NCBI GenBank assembly: GCA_949316235.1
Contig: OX438744.1
Coordinates: forward strand, 40,839,278-40,903,277
From: Oegoconia quadripuncta
Taxonomy: Eukaryota > Arthropoda > Insecta > Lepidoptera > Autostichidae
Direction: 5' to 3'
DNA: 64,000 nt
The notes below the pieces were generated by a model that made no database searches, was not told the DNA's origin, and saw only the letters and a program-made list of their open reading frames with translations. Position 1 is the stretch's first letter, and every line of letters starts with the position of its first letter. Positions 43,160 to 53,814 of the stretch are shown piece by piece. The position numbers were made by a program, and so were the translations under genes.

Positions 43160-43495
43160 ATACACTATACAACTGAAGGAGTCATGGCGCAGTCGCATTC
43201 TGTATTCGTTTTCGATTTGCGAAGTTAAGCAATATCTGGCACGGTCTGGTCTTGGATGGATGATTATTAGTGGCATTTTAATACGAGTATTACCGTGCCT
43301 CGGAAGGCATGTTAAATAGTCGGTAGAGGTTGTTTTCAATTGAAGGCAAGCCAAGACGATCAGTCAACAGGAGCGGTTTAACAACACTGACTGCCAGGTG
43401 GTCATTAGTCTGCATCAAATCTACCAATCCACACTTGGCCCGCGTGGTGGAGTATGCTGTGCCCAACAATGGGGACGTGTAAGGCTGTTGATAAT
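43160..43495 (+). mobile_element. 5S-rRNA-derived SINE, copy 4 (clearest)
   Basis: GCGAAGTTAAGCAATATCTG, GGCACGGTCTGGTCTTGGATG: box A, intermediate element and box C of 5S rRNA with normal spacing. The body TACCGTGCCTCGGAAGGCAT continues through CCAACAATGGGGACGTG. Confidence 0.8.
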
Positions 43496-43519
43496 TAAAT
43501 AATTTTGTAAATACGTTTT

Positions 43520-43790
43520 TTTTTATATGAGAGGGCGGCAAACGAGCATGCGGGTCACCTGATGGAAAGCAATCACCGCCGCCCATGGACACCCGCAACA
43601 CCAAAAGGGTCACAGATGCGTTGCTGGCCTTTGAGGAAGGTGTAGGCTCGTTTCTTGAAGGTTCCAATGTCGTACTCGTTCGGGAATACCGCTGCCGGAA
43701 GTCCGTTCCACAGGGTGGTCGTACGTGGTAAGAAGTTTCTTGAGAAACGTACAGTGGTAGACTTCCACTCATCCAGTGTCCACATCTCAT
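43520..43790 (-). pseudogene. LINE 3' end, family B
   Basis: The poly(T) at 43518 marks the tail. The complement encodes [20 protein letters not shown], then [20 protein letters not shown], stopping after GVHGRR. 5'-truncated at ~43780. Confidence 0.85.
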
Positions 43791-44479
43791 TCCATGTGTG
43801 TGGAAAATACCTCAAAAAATAAATAATGAAAGGCCACATTATGTGAGCTTTGAGCTTATCGTGCCATTTACGCGATATACATTGATTACTATTTCAGAGA
43901 GAAATCCGAATTACAATATAAATGTCATAGAAAATTAAGAAGACAGTCTGTCCGTGACTTTTGTTTTGCATTTTATTTAAGAAATTTTACAATAACACAT
44001 TTATATTGTTGACAATGACTTGTAAATATGGAAACCAACTTCGATATACCACTTTTTACAAAATAAAAATATAGTATATCAAACAGCGGAGTTTCTTGTC
44101 GCTTCTTCTCCCTAACCATAACACCTTGTGAAGCGATGTAGTTTAAAAAAAAATAACATGTTGACTTTCAATAAGTGATATTTTTGTATCCTACATTGAA
44201 TAAAATATTTTGGATTTTGATTTTAGTAACATCAGCTGTTTATGAGACTTTCAAAAGAGAAGAAAAAAATTGTAATCCACACCACACAATCACTTTTACA
44301 TTGTCATGTCACACATAGTATGCAATGAAGTAAAATTATATAAATAAAAAAAAATATTCTGGACACTGACACCAATAATCTAGCCTCAAACTAAGCAAAT
44401 CTTAAGCTATGGATATTACACAACAAATAAACATATATAAATATTTATATAAACATCCATGAATCGAGAATAAATAATA
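43791..44479. other. Unassigned, with a LINE-like tail
   Basis: 44090-44225 (GCTTCTTCTCCCTAACC, GAAGCGATGTAGTTTA, ending TTGGATTTTGATTTTAG) is similar to 10670-10770 and looks like a LINE 3' end. The rest is unassigned. Confidence 0.4.
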
Positions 44480-44811
44480 AATAAATATCTTTGCACATAC
44501 ACACAGCGCCATCTAGGTCCACAGTAAGCAACTAGGCTTGTGCTATGGATACCAGATGGTTGATAAACTACACAAATATTTTTTTTTTGTAAATAAATAC
44601 ATATATTTATAAATGAAAAACATCCATAACTCGGGAATACATGCCTGTGTTCATGATACAAACATGTTTTGGTAAGGTGGTCAGAGTTTCTAACAACTAC
44701 ACCAAACAGTTCGTATTGATCACACAAACTTTTGACCCTCGCGGGATTCGAACCCGCAACCGTTGGTTTGGCTGACCGGGTTAGATACTATCCATTACAT
44801 CAATCGGTCAT
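44480..44811 (-). mobile_element. Dimeric-head SINE S1
   Basis: Complement: a first head with B box (GGTTCGAATCCCGC at ~44745) like the 22636 variant, then a standard S1 head (GTTTGGTGTAGTTGTTAGAA), then the S1 body and the TAGATGGCGCTGTGTGTATG tail. Two tRNA-like heads in tandem make it a composite. Confidence 0.75.
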
Positions 44812-44819
44812 AAAATGTA

Positions 44820-45405
44820 CTACAATAAGTAGTTTAAAATGAAAGTAATTGGAAATTAGATATAAAAGACAAATTTAATGTAATAAAAAAATAGGACTAC
44901 GCGCTGTGGGAAAAATACTAATTAATAAGTCACAAATATAAAAATTAGGCCCTGGTTGGTGGAATCATACCCAGAAGTTTGACCGAAGTATGATCCAATA
45001 TAAAACAAATATCACATAATAAATTAAAGTAACGTTGTATTACTGTTTTTCCCTGCGCTGTGTATGTATAAGCGTTGTACGCTGAACGGTAAGATGCATT
45101 CTCTAATTATAGTCAAATTAAAACGACATTTCAAACAGAGTGTTGTGTGTTTGTCACGAGGGAATTAGAACCGGTCGTGTCAACTAGTAGGGGTTGTTAG
45201 TTAATTGTGACGTAGATATGTATTAGGTACACAAACAGATAGAAATTTGTATGAACTGGTATGACTATTGTTTGAGATAACCTAACTAAGGTATCATGCT
45301 GATATTTCAATGCATATATAGGTAAATGAAGAATTTCTTGCTTCCACTCAGGTCCATATTCTATGAGTTAAGATTAATTCTAACTCATTATTTAAAAATC
45401 CCTGT
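44820..45405. other. Unassigned AT-rich sequence
   Basis: No ORF or repeat recognised. Confidence 0.3.
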
Positions 45406-45407
45406 TT

Positions 45408-45555
45408 CTTTGTTTGTAAACGCTTTATTGTACAAAGAGGCAACACATTATTAATCACTACCCTTCCGCCCGCGACTTCGTCCGCATAGAAGATTTCATC
45501 AAAATCGGTTCAGCAAAAAAATAGCCTATAATAATATGTTAATCCAAGTCTTAAT
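45408..45555. repeat. LINE tail scrap and truncated interspersed repeat
   Basis: TTTGTAAACGCTTTATTGTAC (tail as at 24380), then CGCGACTTCGTCCGC and TTTCATCAAAATCGGTTCAG, the start of the 21935-type repeat. That repeat is replaced by the minisatellite after TTAATCCAAGTCTTAATCTA. Confidence 0.55.
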
Positions 45556-46543
45556 CTATGAGAACACTGAGAATCTTTGAAGAAGCATGACTATGAAAAC
45601 ACTGAGAAGCTCTGATGAAGCATGACTATGAGAACATTGAGAGGCTCTGAAGAAGCATGACTATGAGAACACTTAGAGGCTCTGAAGAAGCATGGCTGAG
45701 AACACTTAGAGACTTGGAAGAAGCATAACTATGAGAACACTGAGAGACTCTGAAGAAGCATGACTTTGAGAACACTGAGAGACTCTGAAGAAGCATGATC
45801 ATGAGAACATTGAGAGGCTCTGAAGAAGCATGACTATGAAAACACTGAGAGGCTCTGGAGAAGCAAGATCATGAAAACATTGAGAGGCTCTGAAGAAGCA
45901 TGACTATGAAAACACTGAGAGGCTCTGAAGAAGCATGATCATGAGAACACTGAAAGGCTCTGAACAAGCATGACTATGAGTACACTGAAAGGCTCTGAAG
46001 AAGCATGACTATGAGAACACGGAGAGGCTCTGAAGAAGCATGACTATGACAACACTGAGAGGCTTTTAAGAAGCATGACTATGACAACACTAAGAGGCTC
46101 TGAAGAAGCATGACTATGAGAACACGGAGAGGCTCTGAAGAAGCATGACTATGACAACACTGAGAGGCTTTTAAGAAGCATGACTATGACAACACTAAGA
46201 GGCTCTGAAGAAGCATGACTATGAGAACACGGAGAGGCTCTGAAGAAGCATGACTATGACAACACTGAGAGGCTTTTAAGAAGCATGACTATGACAACAC
46301 TAAGAGGCTCTGAAGAAGAATGACTATGAGAACACGGAGAGGCTCTCAAGAAGCTTGACTATGACAACACTGAGAGGCTCTTAAGAAGCATGACTATGAG
46401 TACACTGAGAGGCTCTGAAGAAGCATGACTATGACAACACTGAGAGGCTCTGAAGAAGCATGACTATGAAAACACTGAGAGGCTCTGAAGAAGCATGACA
46501 ATGAGAACTCTGAGAGGCTCTGAATAAGCATGACTATGAGAAC
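45556..46543. repeat. 35-bp minisatellite, ~28 units, with 105-bp higher-order unit
   Basis: Unit AACACTGAGAGGCTCTGAAG-AAGCATGACTATGAG (35 bp). AACACGG variants sit exactly 105 bp apart at 46016, 46121, 46226 and 46331, defining a three-unit higher-order repeat. A 70-bp dimer pattern occurs at ~45786-45930. 35 is not a multiple of 3 and stops are frequent, so it is not coding. Confidence 0.97.
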
Positions 46544-47398
46544 CAAAATCACTTGGCTGTTTATTTGTAAAAGTTATTCCACAAAAGAAAATATAAATGC
46601 AAAACATAAGTCCATAAATCTATACACAAAGCCGTCCTCTCCAGTTTTGTAGAGCTTGTAAGCCCGACTAATCCCATCCTACTTTCCTACAGCTTAGATC
46701 GAGAAAAATGATTTGTAATATGAAAAGAACTACCAAAAGAATATGTCAACCTAAATCGAAGCCGCTACACACAGTCCTATATTGATAGGGACAGGCGAAG
46801 CGTGTTAGTACGTACACAGTAATTCATAGGCTGTGAGACAGTAATCCGTGCTGTCACGCTGTGGGTCGTGATCGAGTTCCCATCCACAGTGACGTCACTG
46901 CACGTAGGAAGAGGTCGGAATCATCGTTACATTGTTATGATGTCATTTGTTAACGTCATTGATTTTGCATGGATATTTGTTATCACTATGGAAACCACTT
47001 AATAGGGTTTATCTGTCATACAAAATTTCCAGTTAACATTTTTCGAAATAAATAAACAAATTCTTGTGTATCTTTATTAGCATAAAGCAATTTTAAAATT
47101 AGTAGAGAATATTTAAAAGGAGTCGAACTACTAAATTCGAGCGATAAAATTTTCCATGGTAACATTTTATCTGTAAATTTAGATTAAATGTGTCTTTGTT
47201 TTACTGTTAGGTATTTTATTTTTAAAGTTATTTCTATGATGTGTTCACCTATAAAAGGTTGTACATTTAAATTCAATACCAGCTACCTTAATTGTTAGAT
47301 GGACTATGTATTGATGTAACACTTGTTGGTGATCCTAAATAATTAAAAAAAAAAAATTCTTTTAGATTTAATATTTCGAAAATCTTTTCAACTAATCA
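46544..47398. other. Unassigned sequence with a CRE palindrome
   Basis: CAGTGACGTCACTG, a perfect 14-bp palindrome, lies at 46887-46900 in a less AT-rich patch (46780-46960). No ORF. Confidence 0.35.
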
Positions 47399-47560
47399 AA
47401 CGACCTGCTTGGTGTAGTGGTTAGAACTAGCAGGGTTCGAATTCCGTTAGGGGTATATGTTTGTATGATGAATACAGACATGTGTTCCCGAGTTATGGAT
47501 GTTTTTCATTTATATAGGTATGTATGTATTTACAAGTTTATTTATTTACAACAAAAGTTT
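47399..47560 (+). mobile_element. SINE S1, internally deleted head, 3' truncated
   Basis: GACCTGCTTGGTGTAGTGG is joined to a shortened B-box region (GGGTTCGAATTCC). The tail is missing, replaced by a reverse S2. Confidence 0.7.
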
Positions 47561-47567
47561 TTTCTTT

Positions 47568-47872
47568 TTTTTTTATGCGCAAAGGGTTAGCACTTGACCT
47601 CAATCACATCTGATGTTAATGATGTACTGATATGGAAACCCCATCTTATTTGGGGAACTGGCTATCTATCTCTGACAACCGGAACACAACGATGCTATTA
47701 ACATTGCTGTAATGGCGGCAGATTTAGATAAGATGGTGGTAGCTAGCCAGGCAGACATTTAAAATGCCCTACCACCAACCAAACCGAGTACTAAACATGT
47801 ACCCCACTGGGGATGGAAGCCGCGACCTGCGAATCGTAAACCCAATGTTTACATTGCGCAACGGAGGCGGTT
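47568..47872 (-). mobile_element. SINE S2, reverse, nearly complete
   Basis: TTTTTTTTATGCGCAAAGGG then CCTCAATCACATCTGATG through the head complement ACATTGCGCAACGGAGGCGG. A short internal deletion removes the GATGAGGTCGAAGG part. Confidence 0.82.
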
Positions 47873-48010
47873 CAAAATCATCATCATCAGTTTTACAGGT
47901 CCCCACTATTGGGGACAGCCTCTTCTCACTGGAAGATATGGGCTATCCACCAGACCGCAGTGCGGATAAGTGGAGTGAAGTGGAAGGCTAGGCCGGGACC
48001 GACTATTTAA
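47873..48010. repeat. LINE-derived fragment
   Basis: ATCATCATCATCAG then CAGGTCCCCACTATTGGGG and GAAGATATGGGCTATCCACC, similar in kind to fragments at 16170 and 53330. Confidence 0.4.
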
Positions 48011-48029
48011 GTCACCTTAAGCTCTCAAT

Positions 48030-48266
48030 ACTCATTTATTTATTTATTTATTCAGGATAACAACAGCTAATACAAAAGTAACGTATTACAGTACATGTGA
48101 CTAAAACTATGGCCAATTACAGTTATCCGTATGTTATACAATGAAATTAAATTGCGCCCCCTCCCACCCCATCCCCCGCATGCATTACCGATTATTAGTT
48201 GGGTACCTACTAATAATCCGTGATACATAGGTATGTGGCCAAGGCTAGGCAGGTGCAACAGAACAG
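48030..48266 (-). mobile_element. LINE tail with (TTTA)n
   Basis: TTTATTTATTTATTTATTCAG then GATAACAACAGCTAATAC at the left: a reverse LINE 3' end. Confidence 0.5.
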
Positions 48267-48768
48267 GGCCTCAATTCTACTATATTAATAAAAATCACCC
48301 GACAGATGTCATACAGCAACAATACCTACGAACGATCAGAGAAAATTGGTAGCCTACTAAAGTTTGTCGGTTTCATGACTGGATGACAACTGGATGACAA
48401 TTATATGATTAAAGATAGATCTTCCATTTTGTTGTTTTCACTTTCGGGTAAGGCAAAAGAAGTTATTCCATACAGCCATTAATTTTGTCAAGTTCCATCA
48501 TAGAATTTTAATTGATAAAATTGTTTATTTCCAAAAGAGTTTATATACAATTCATTATATTTATAACTTTGAACAATATAAACAACAAAACACATGTTTT
48601 ATTGATTATTGGCTGTTTTTGTTGCACAACTAACCCAGCATACTAGCCAAAAATTTACGGGATGCATGGGTGCAGAATGTCCAAGCCAAAAAGATTACTA
48701 TTTTCCGTAGGTATTAATCGGTCAGAGTGTCGATAAGGGTGCGTAAAAAAAACTTATGTACATGCCAA

Positions 48769-49103
48769 CCTTAGATTAATGATTGGTCTCCGCGCCGCTA
48801 CGACTAGATACCGTCGGCGTACCCGAAAAATGCGGCAACAAATACTACGCCGTATTCGGCGTACCCGCGCCAGTCACGCCACAAGTTTAAATTTCAAATT
48901 TTGGTTTAAGACTGAAGCAAAATGCCGGTTTGCGTAGTCAAACTATGTAATAACAATACTACAAAAAACAAGAAAGATACTGGTATCACATGTAAGTAAA
49001 ATCTACACACTACAATATTGAGTTGCCGCATTCAGGAACCTGTTTTTTCTTCATAGTGCGGTATCTAGTCGTAGCGGCGCGGAGACCAATCATTAATCTA
49101 AGG
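48769..49103. repeat. 44-bp perfect inverted repeat flanking the THAP-like exon
   Basis: 48769-48812 starts CCTTAGATTAATGATTGG and is the exact complement of 49060-49103. Copy A has only the right arm. Confidence 0.9.
48922..48991 (+). CDS. THAP-type first exon in copy B
   Basis: Same 70-bp exon as 32891-32960 (MPVCVVKLCNNNTT...GIT, then T|GTAAGT), with no difference seen. The rest of the THAP domain and any transposase are absent. Confidence 0.6.
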
Positions 49104-49494
49104 CGCCAACACTATAATCTGAGAAATTCACGTGAATTTATAAGAAGTCGGGAGCGCCAGATGAACAATTTTGTTTTCTAGGCTACTTTTGTAAAGTGAC
49201 ACCACATCTGTCAATCATTGGTACAATCATGATCGTATGAAACGTCAAATAAGGAGTAGCATACCAATTTGACAACAAGTAATTTGCCATTGATTGATCA
49301 TTGTTTAATAGACTACCTATTTGGTTGATTGGTAGATCATTGGTCTATCTATGGTCTTTCATAGAACATTAGACTACCGTTTGACGTTCTGACGTCCCGT
49401 TGACTTGTCCTTGAATCATCATGTATTTAGTAGAATTGAGGCCCAGGTAGTGGACAGAACAGAGTCATATTATAGCAATTAAGTTGAAAATTCC

Positions 49495-49705
49495 ACAGGG
49501 GAATGGAACGGACTTCCGGCAGCGGTATTCCCGAACGAGTACGACATTGGAACCTTCAAGAAACGAGCCTACACCTTCCTCAAAGGCCGGCAACGCATCT
49601 GTGACCCTTTTGGTGTTGCGGGTGTCCATGGGCGGCGGTGATTGCTTTCCATCAGGTGACCGGCATGCTCGTTTGCCGCCCTCTCATATTAAAAAAAAAA
49701 AAAAA
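49495..49705 (+). pseudogene. LINE 3' end, family B
   Basis: Codes [19 protein letters not shown] then [18 protein letters not shown], stop after GVHGRR. Tail CTCATATT plus poly(A). Confidence 0.85.
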
Positions 49706-49729
49706 GTTCAAAAGGTTCAAAAGTAAGGT

Positions 49730-50305
49730 GGTTCGCGGTGTGAGACTCGACAGCGCCCCCCGTGGAGGGCGCGCTAGCCGCCCTCCGGGAACGGGCCTCC
49801 CCTTGTGCGGGGGGGCAGGGCGGGGGGGGGGGGGGGGGCTGGAGCCACTTGGGGGGGGGGCCTGGAGCCACTTATGCGTGCCCAGGTCCTCCCTACTGCC
49901 GAAGAAGTTCGCCGCGGGGTTTTAGTGGGTATATGGGTATATATTTGCCGACCTGTTTGGTGTAGTGGTTAGCAACTCTGATCACTCTACCAAAAGGTTG
50001 CGGGTTCGAATCAGGGGGCATATTGTTTGTGTGATGAATACGGGCATGATGTGTACCCGAATTATGGACGTTTTCATTTATAATAAGTATTTATTTACAA
50101 AAGAAAAATATTTATGTAGTATATCAACCATCTGGTATCCACAACACAAGCCTATAGTTGCTTACTGTGGAACTAGATGGCGCTGTGTGTATGTCTAAGG
50201 ATATTTATTTTATTTTATTTTTAATTATTCGTCCCACATAACCGTCTCGCCGTCCCCCAGGCGAGCGGTACGCGTCAGGCGTTTCCCCGCGTCAAAAAAA
50301 AAAAA
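49730..50305 (+). mobile_element. GC-rich LINE 3' end, family I, split by SINE S1
   Basis: 49730-49935 (CGACAGCGCCCCCCGTGG, long G runs at 49823-49860, CGCCGCGGGGTTTTAGTGGG) and 50230-50305 (GTCCCACATAACCGTCTC, GTTTCCCCGCGTC, poly(A)) form one element like 28640-28950. A SINE S1 lies in between. Confidence 0.75.
49953..50217 (+). mobile_element. SINE S1 nested in LINE I
   Basis: GACCTGTTTGGTGTAGTGG head, B box GGTTCGAATC at ~50004, TAGATGGCGCTGTGTGTATG tail, TATTTATTTTATTTTATTTT end. Confidence 0.88.
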
Positions 50306-50323
50306 GGTGGTTTCAAAATGGTT

Positions 50324-50358
<35 letters not shown>

Positions 50359-50460
50359 AGCGTTTATTTGCGTATTACAAAAACACATATAAAAATATTC
50401 GACGCAACAATCATTCTGCTTGGTGTTATTCTTACAAAATGTAGCCTTATTTCACAGTAA
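50324..50460 (-). repeat. (GATA)n and LINE tail
   Basis: Eight GATA units at 50325-50357, then AAAGCGTTTATTTGCGTATTA, which reads on the complement as a LINE 3' end with (TATC)n tail. Confidence 0.65.
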
Positions 50461-50587
50461 TAAGTTTAATTTGTAATGGAAAATTTTTTGATTGAATTCG
50501 ACTTCACCAGTTAATAGGAATTACATTATGAGATGCACTTGAAAATCAGAGAAGTCGTTTAGGCTACAGGAGATAACATATATTGGG

Positions 50588-51004
50588 TCTTTACCTATGA
50601 AATTGGATTTTTTTTTCTTCGACAATCGTATGTACCAATTCCTGCGATTTTCAAAGCGACATCCAAATTTGTTTTTTTATTTGGAAAATGGAATATTATT
50701 TCAAGGTTTCACATGAAATATTTTTTAATTTCTGGGCTAAATCACATAATAAAAAAAATTTTAACAGAGCCCTTTTCATGAGCTTCCCATAATCTTTTCT
50801 TATAGATTCGCTGAAACTTTTATAAAGCGGTTACGTTTAAAAATTAACGCTGCCTATACTAAACTTAATGTTATCCGATAATACAGAAAGTTTAGCTAAA
50901 TTTAGATTTGCCGTTGCCAAAAAAAAATCAAAAATGTTTGTACGGAGAAAACAGTCTTAATGAAATTCTTCATACAAAACGCCAATTTCAGAGGTAAGGA
51001 CCTA
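50588..51004. mobile_element. Mariner-type MITE, copy 3
   Basis: TTGGGTCTTTACCTATGAAA at the left and GGTAAGGACCTAA at the right, each with adjacent TA. Body as in copies 1 and 2. Best-preserved ends. Confidence 0.82.
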
Positions 51005-51369
51005 ATATCATATTGGTTTCAACCACTCCACACGATGACAATACCATTGATAGTATTCTATCTCCGTTAAATCGGAACACTCACTTCAGCACACCTAATA
51101 TCTCGCAACTGAACGGCTAGCATCCCCAAATTGTCCAAGCCTGCACACAAATCCACTCCAGTTGCATTGTTACCGATGTACGATGATTTATCGCGTCTTA
51201 GAGCCGCCCATTATCTCCATACACACGTCAGGACGGCGATTCAGAGGGACGTAAATCTTGTCTAAGTAGCTCAGTATTATGTTGCAAGATGAATCCATTT
51301 GCTGTCTCCAAATACACCTGATCCTCTTACAGGAAGTGATCTGGTTGTGCTTGGGGCTTGGGGACTTCG
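51005..51369. other. Unassigned sequence
   Basis: More balanced composition, no ORF or recognised repeat. Possibly single-copy host DNA. Confidence 0.3.
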
Positions 51370-51562
51370 CATGCCTTAGAATTTTTATTTTTCAAGCATG
51401 CAGGTTTTCTCACGATGTTTTCCTTCACCATTTAAGAGCATTCGCATATAAGTAATTAAATTAAATTTAAAAACTCATTGGTACATGGCCTGCCTGGGAA
51501 TCGAACCCGGACTCCCAAATTGGGAGACCGCGTTTTAACCAGTAAGCTATTTGAGTGAGTGA
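51370..51562 (-). mobile_element. tRNA-derived SINE, family S3
   Basis: The complement has a tRNA-like head with GGTTAAAACGCGGTCTCCC and B box GGGTTCGATTCCCAGG (~51498), then GCCATGTACCAATGAG and GGTGAAGGAAAACATCGTGA. A second copy is at 61851. Confidence 0.8.
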
Positions 51563-52869
51563 GAGATTAAAAGAATGAAAATATTTGTAAGAAATCAAAA
51601 CTGTCCCCTCCGGGCCGATTTAATATTATACTTGTCATACTTTGAAATAGATTGTTTCTATTGATTTTCGAAATACACGATATAAAAATAACGAGAATAA
51701 TAATGTATTGGCATAACAAAATTCAAAAACGTTTTATTAGAACACTAGTTCTAAAACCACGAGGACTATATTTCAACGAAAATTTGTTTGATGTTTTAAA
51801 AAATTGTGCAGAAAAGACGGTCCGTTTGAAGAATTAACTCCTGTTAACACTAAAGCGTATTGTTCACGGCACACCGCCCTGCGCCCCACGCTTGGGGGTT
51901 CCCTCGGAAGCTTGGGAGCACAATGTATACATTTTTCGCCAGCTCGCACCATTTCACCACAAAGCCATTCACGCCCGAACACGTCGCTTTGACAAAACAC
52001 TATAAGACAGTGTAGCTTTAACTGGTAACTCCACTGCGCTATGACCTTGAGATAGTTCGTACACGATCAGAGATTCAACAAGCTTAAAAAAAATTATTTT
52101 GTTTTCAAATTATACTAACTTTTACTATTCGGCTTTTTCAAAAAAAAAAAATACAAAGTCTAAGATCAAGCAAGTCAGGTTTGGTCTGGCCTGGCCTGGA
52201 AGAACTTAATAAGCTTACTCCAGCAGATATGGACTGAATCCGAAGCTTGGACATTAAATTTACAGCAGGAAAACCTGTTGGCCGTCCGATAATAAGAGTT
52301 CTTGTACAGAGTTGTATCACTGTGTACCTTCAGCATGTAACCACAGTAACCCTTGTTACTGAGAATAATGCGCCATTTCATACGAAAGCTTTGAAAGGAG
52401 AAATTAACGAAACCTCTGTACCCACAACTCATTGCGAATATGCACATGTAGTTTGTGGAATGCACGCGGCAATTGTGCCAAATACATTGTACATTTGGTG
52501 TGATTTAAAATGGGTCTTATGTTTAGTGTGTTTAGGTCGATACTTTTTGCGGGGCAGGCATACCCGGGGGGCGGAGTTATAAGGCAATTTGGCAAACTCA
52601 ACGGTGACAAGAGGTTACACAGAGGCATTTGGAAGCGTTGCGAGCCGTTAACAGTTTGAATTATACCCGACGGTATGTGTCTTATTTTGGAGATTAAGCG
52701 ATCCTATTTTCAGTTGGAATGTGTTGCGAAATTATTTATGATATTCGGGCGTGAGGGTGAGGGGGGTGAGGGGGGTGGTCGGCAGCACAGTGACTTCAGT
52801 GCCAATTCTATGCCTTGTGCGTTACCAATGAGTTTAACCAACATAAAGTTGAAGTAATATTACACATTG
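51563..52869. other. No convincing gene
   Basis: Frames at 51773-52000 (-) and 52247-52582 (+, 111 codons) overlap antisense frames and lack any motif. A G-rich purine patch (GGTGAGGGGGGTGAGGGGGG) is at 52756-52785. Confidence 0.3.
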
Positions 52870-52874
52870 ATATT

Positions 52875-53310
52875 CACTTAAAATGACGCTTGTTTCTCGT
52901 AGAGACCACAGACTTCCACTTGCTATGATCTTGAGACACATCTTTTGCTTCATTCACTCTCAACAACCTGTTCATATATGCACGTCGGTTTAGGGTACTC
53001 TTGACTTGGCCTTTCTTTAAGGCGTTTCCGATTTGGTCATGGTACGTTCGCCGTGGTCTTCCCCTATCAACTTACCATCCACATCCACACCATCTCTTTC
53101 GTTAGTCTTCTTTCATTCATCCTCTCCCCATGTCCAAACCATCTCAGCATACCATATTCAATCTTTGTCACTACTTCTACTTTCACACTTCTTAACTCCC
53201 TAATCACATTCTGGGTCCTCATAAAGGCAAGCAAGGCTCCATTCTCTTGATATCCGGAATTCACTTTTTTTTCGATGTCCTCGTCACACTTTCCATCACC
53301 GAATAACAAA
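52875..53310 (-). pseudogene. RTE-type LINE C-terminus, frameshifted
   Basis: The complement encodes IRELRSVKVEVVTKIEYG, then LRWFGHGERMNERRLTKEM (the L-RW-GH-x-ER-M-x-x-R-L-TK motif near the end of RTE ORFs). After a frameshift near 53065 it reads LKKGQVKSTLNRRAYMNRLL. No reverse-transcriptase core is left. Confidence 0.75.
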
Positions 53311-53329
53311 TACCTACAAGTGTTATCAT

Positions 53330-53470
53330 CATCATCATGCCAGGCACAGGAGCTTATGAAGATAGGCCTTCCCCATAGATTTACAGAGCGAGCGATTGGA
53401 AGAGGCGTGCATTCTACGCTGAGCTTGTCGGTGCATGGTCGCCACTGAAGAACCTTAATTTAAATCAGTT
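53330..53470. repeat. LINE-derived 3' fragment
   Basis: ATCATCATCATGCCAGGCAC, then ATGAAGATAGGCCTTCCCC. Similar in kind to 16170 and 47880. Confidence 0.35.
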
Positions 53471-53812
53471 TTCCGAGCTATGTGCCCCGCCCCAGGCTCT
53501 TCAAATTACTAACCAGCTGGGGTGCATCGCTGACTTTTGAGTATTCTTATGAGGCCCATAGTGACCACGTTCCAGTGCCATATGTCATTAACACATTAAC
53601 ATATCGATTAAAGACTTTCGTCCTTCATCGAGGCATTTTAGGGAGAAGACTTATGAGTGTCTCGTGGTATGGTGTAATAATTGTATCAAAAATAATAATA
53701 CACGTTTAATACAAGGTTATATTTTGTATAACAAAAAGCCGATACACCCAAATTAGATCACATAATATATCTTGTAATTAATATTGCTAGAAAAAAAAAT
53801 ATTTTTATTAAA
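53471..53812. other. Unassigned sequence
   Basis: Short frame 53482-53709 (+) without motif. Confidence 0.3.
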
Positions 53813-53814
53813 AA

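Larger units (their letters stand above)
48267..49443 (+). mobile_element. Non-autonomous Harbinger-like element, copy B, 1177 bp
   Basis: Same 16-bp ends as copy A (GGCCTCAATTCTACTA). CAG duplications at 48264-48266 and 49444-49446. Outer sequence is almost identical to copy A. The central segment 48650-48895 is longer and different, and carries a 44-bp arm (48769-48812) exactly complementary to 49060-49103. THAP-like exon at 48922-48991. Confidence 0.87.

Noticed and set aside
43195..43265. Functional 5S rRNA gene
   Set aside because: The 5' portion of 5S is missing, bases are changed, and a shared foreign body follows in several copies.
45556..46543. CRISPR-like array of evenly spaced repeats
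   Set aside because: The 35-bp units are contiguous with no unique spacers, and the surroundings are eukaryotic transposon DNA. It is a minisatellite.
52247..52582. 111-codon plus-strand ORF as a host gene
   Set aside because: No domain, no splice context, and overlapping antisense frames of similar length. Chance is the simplest explanation.
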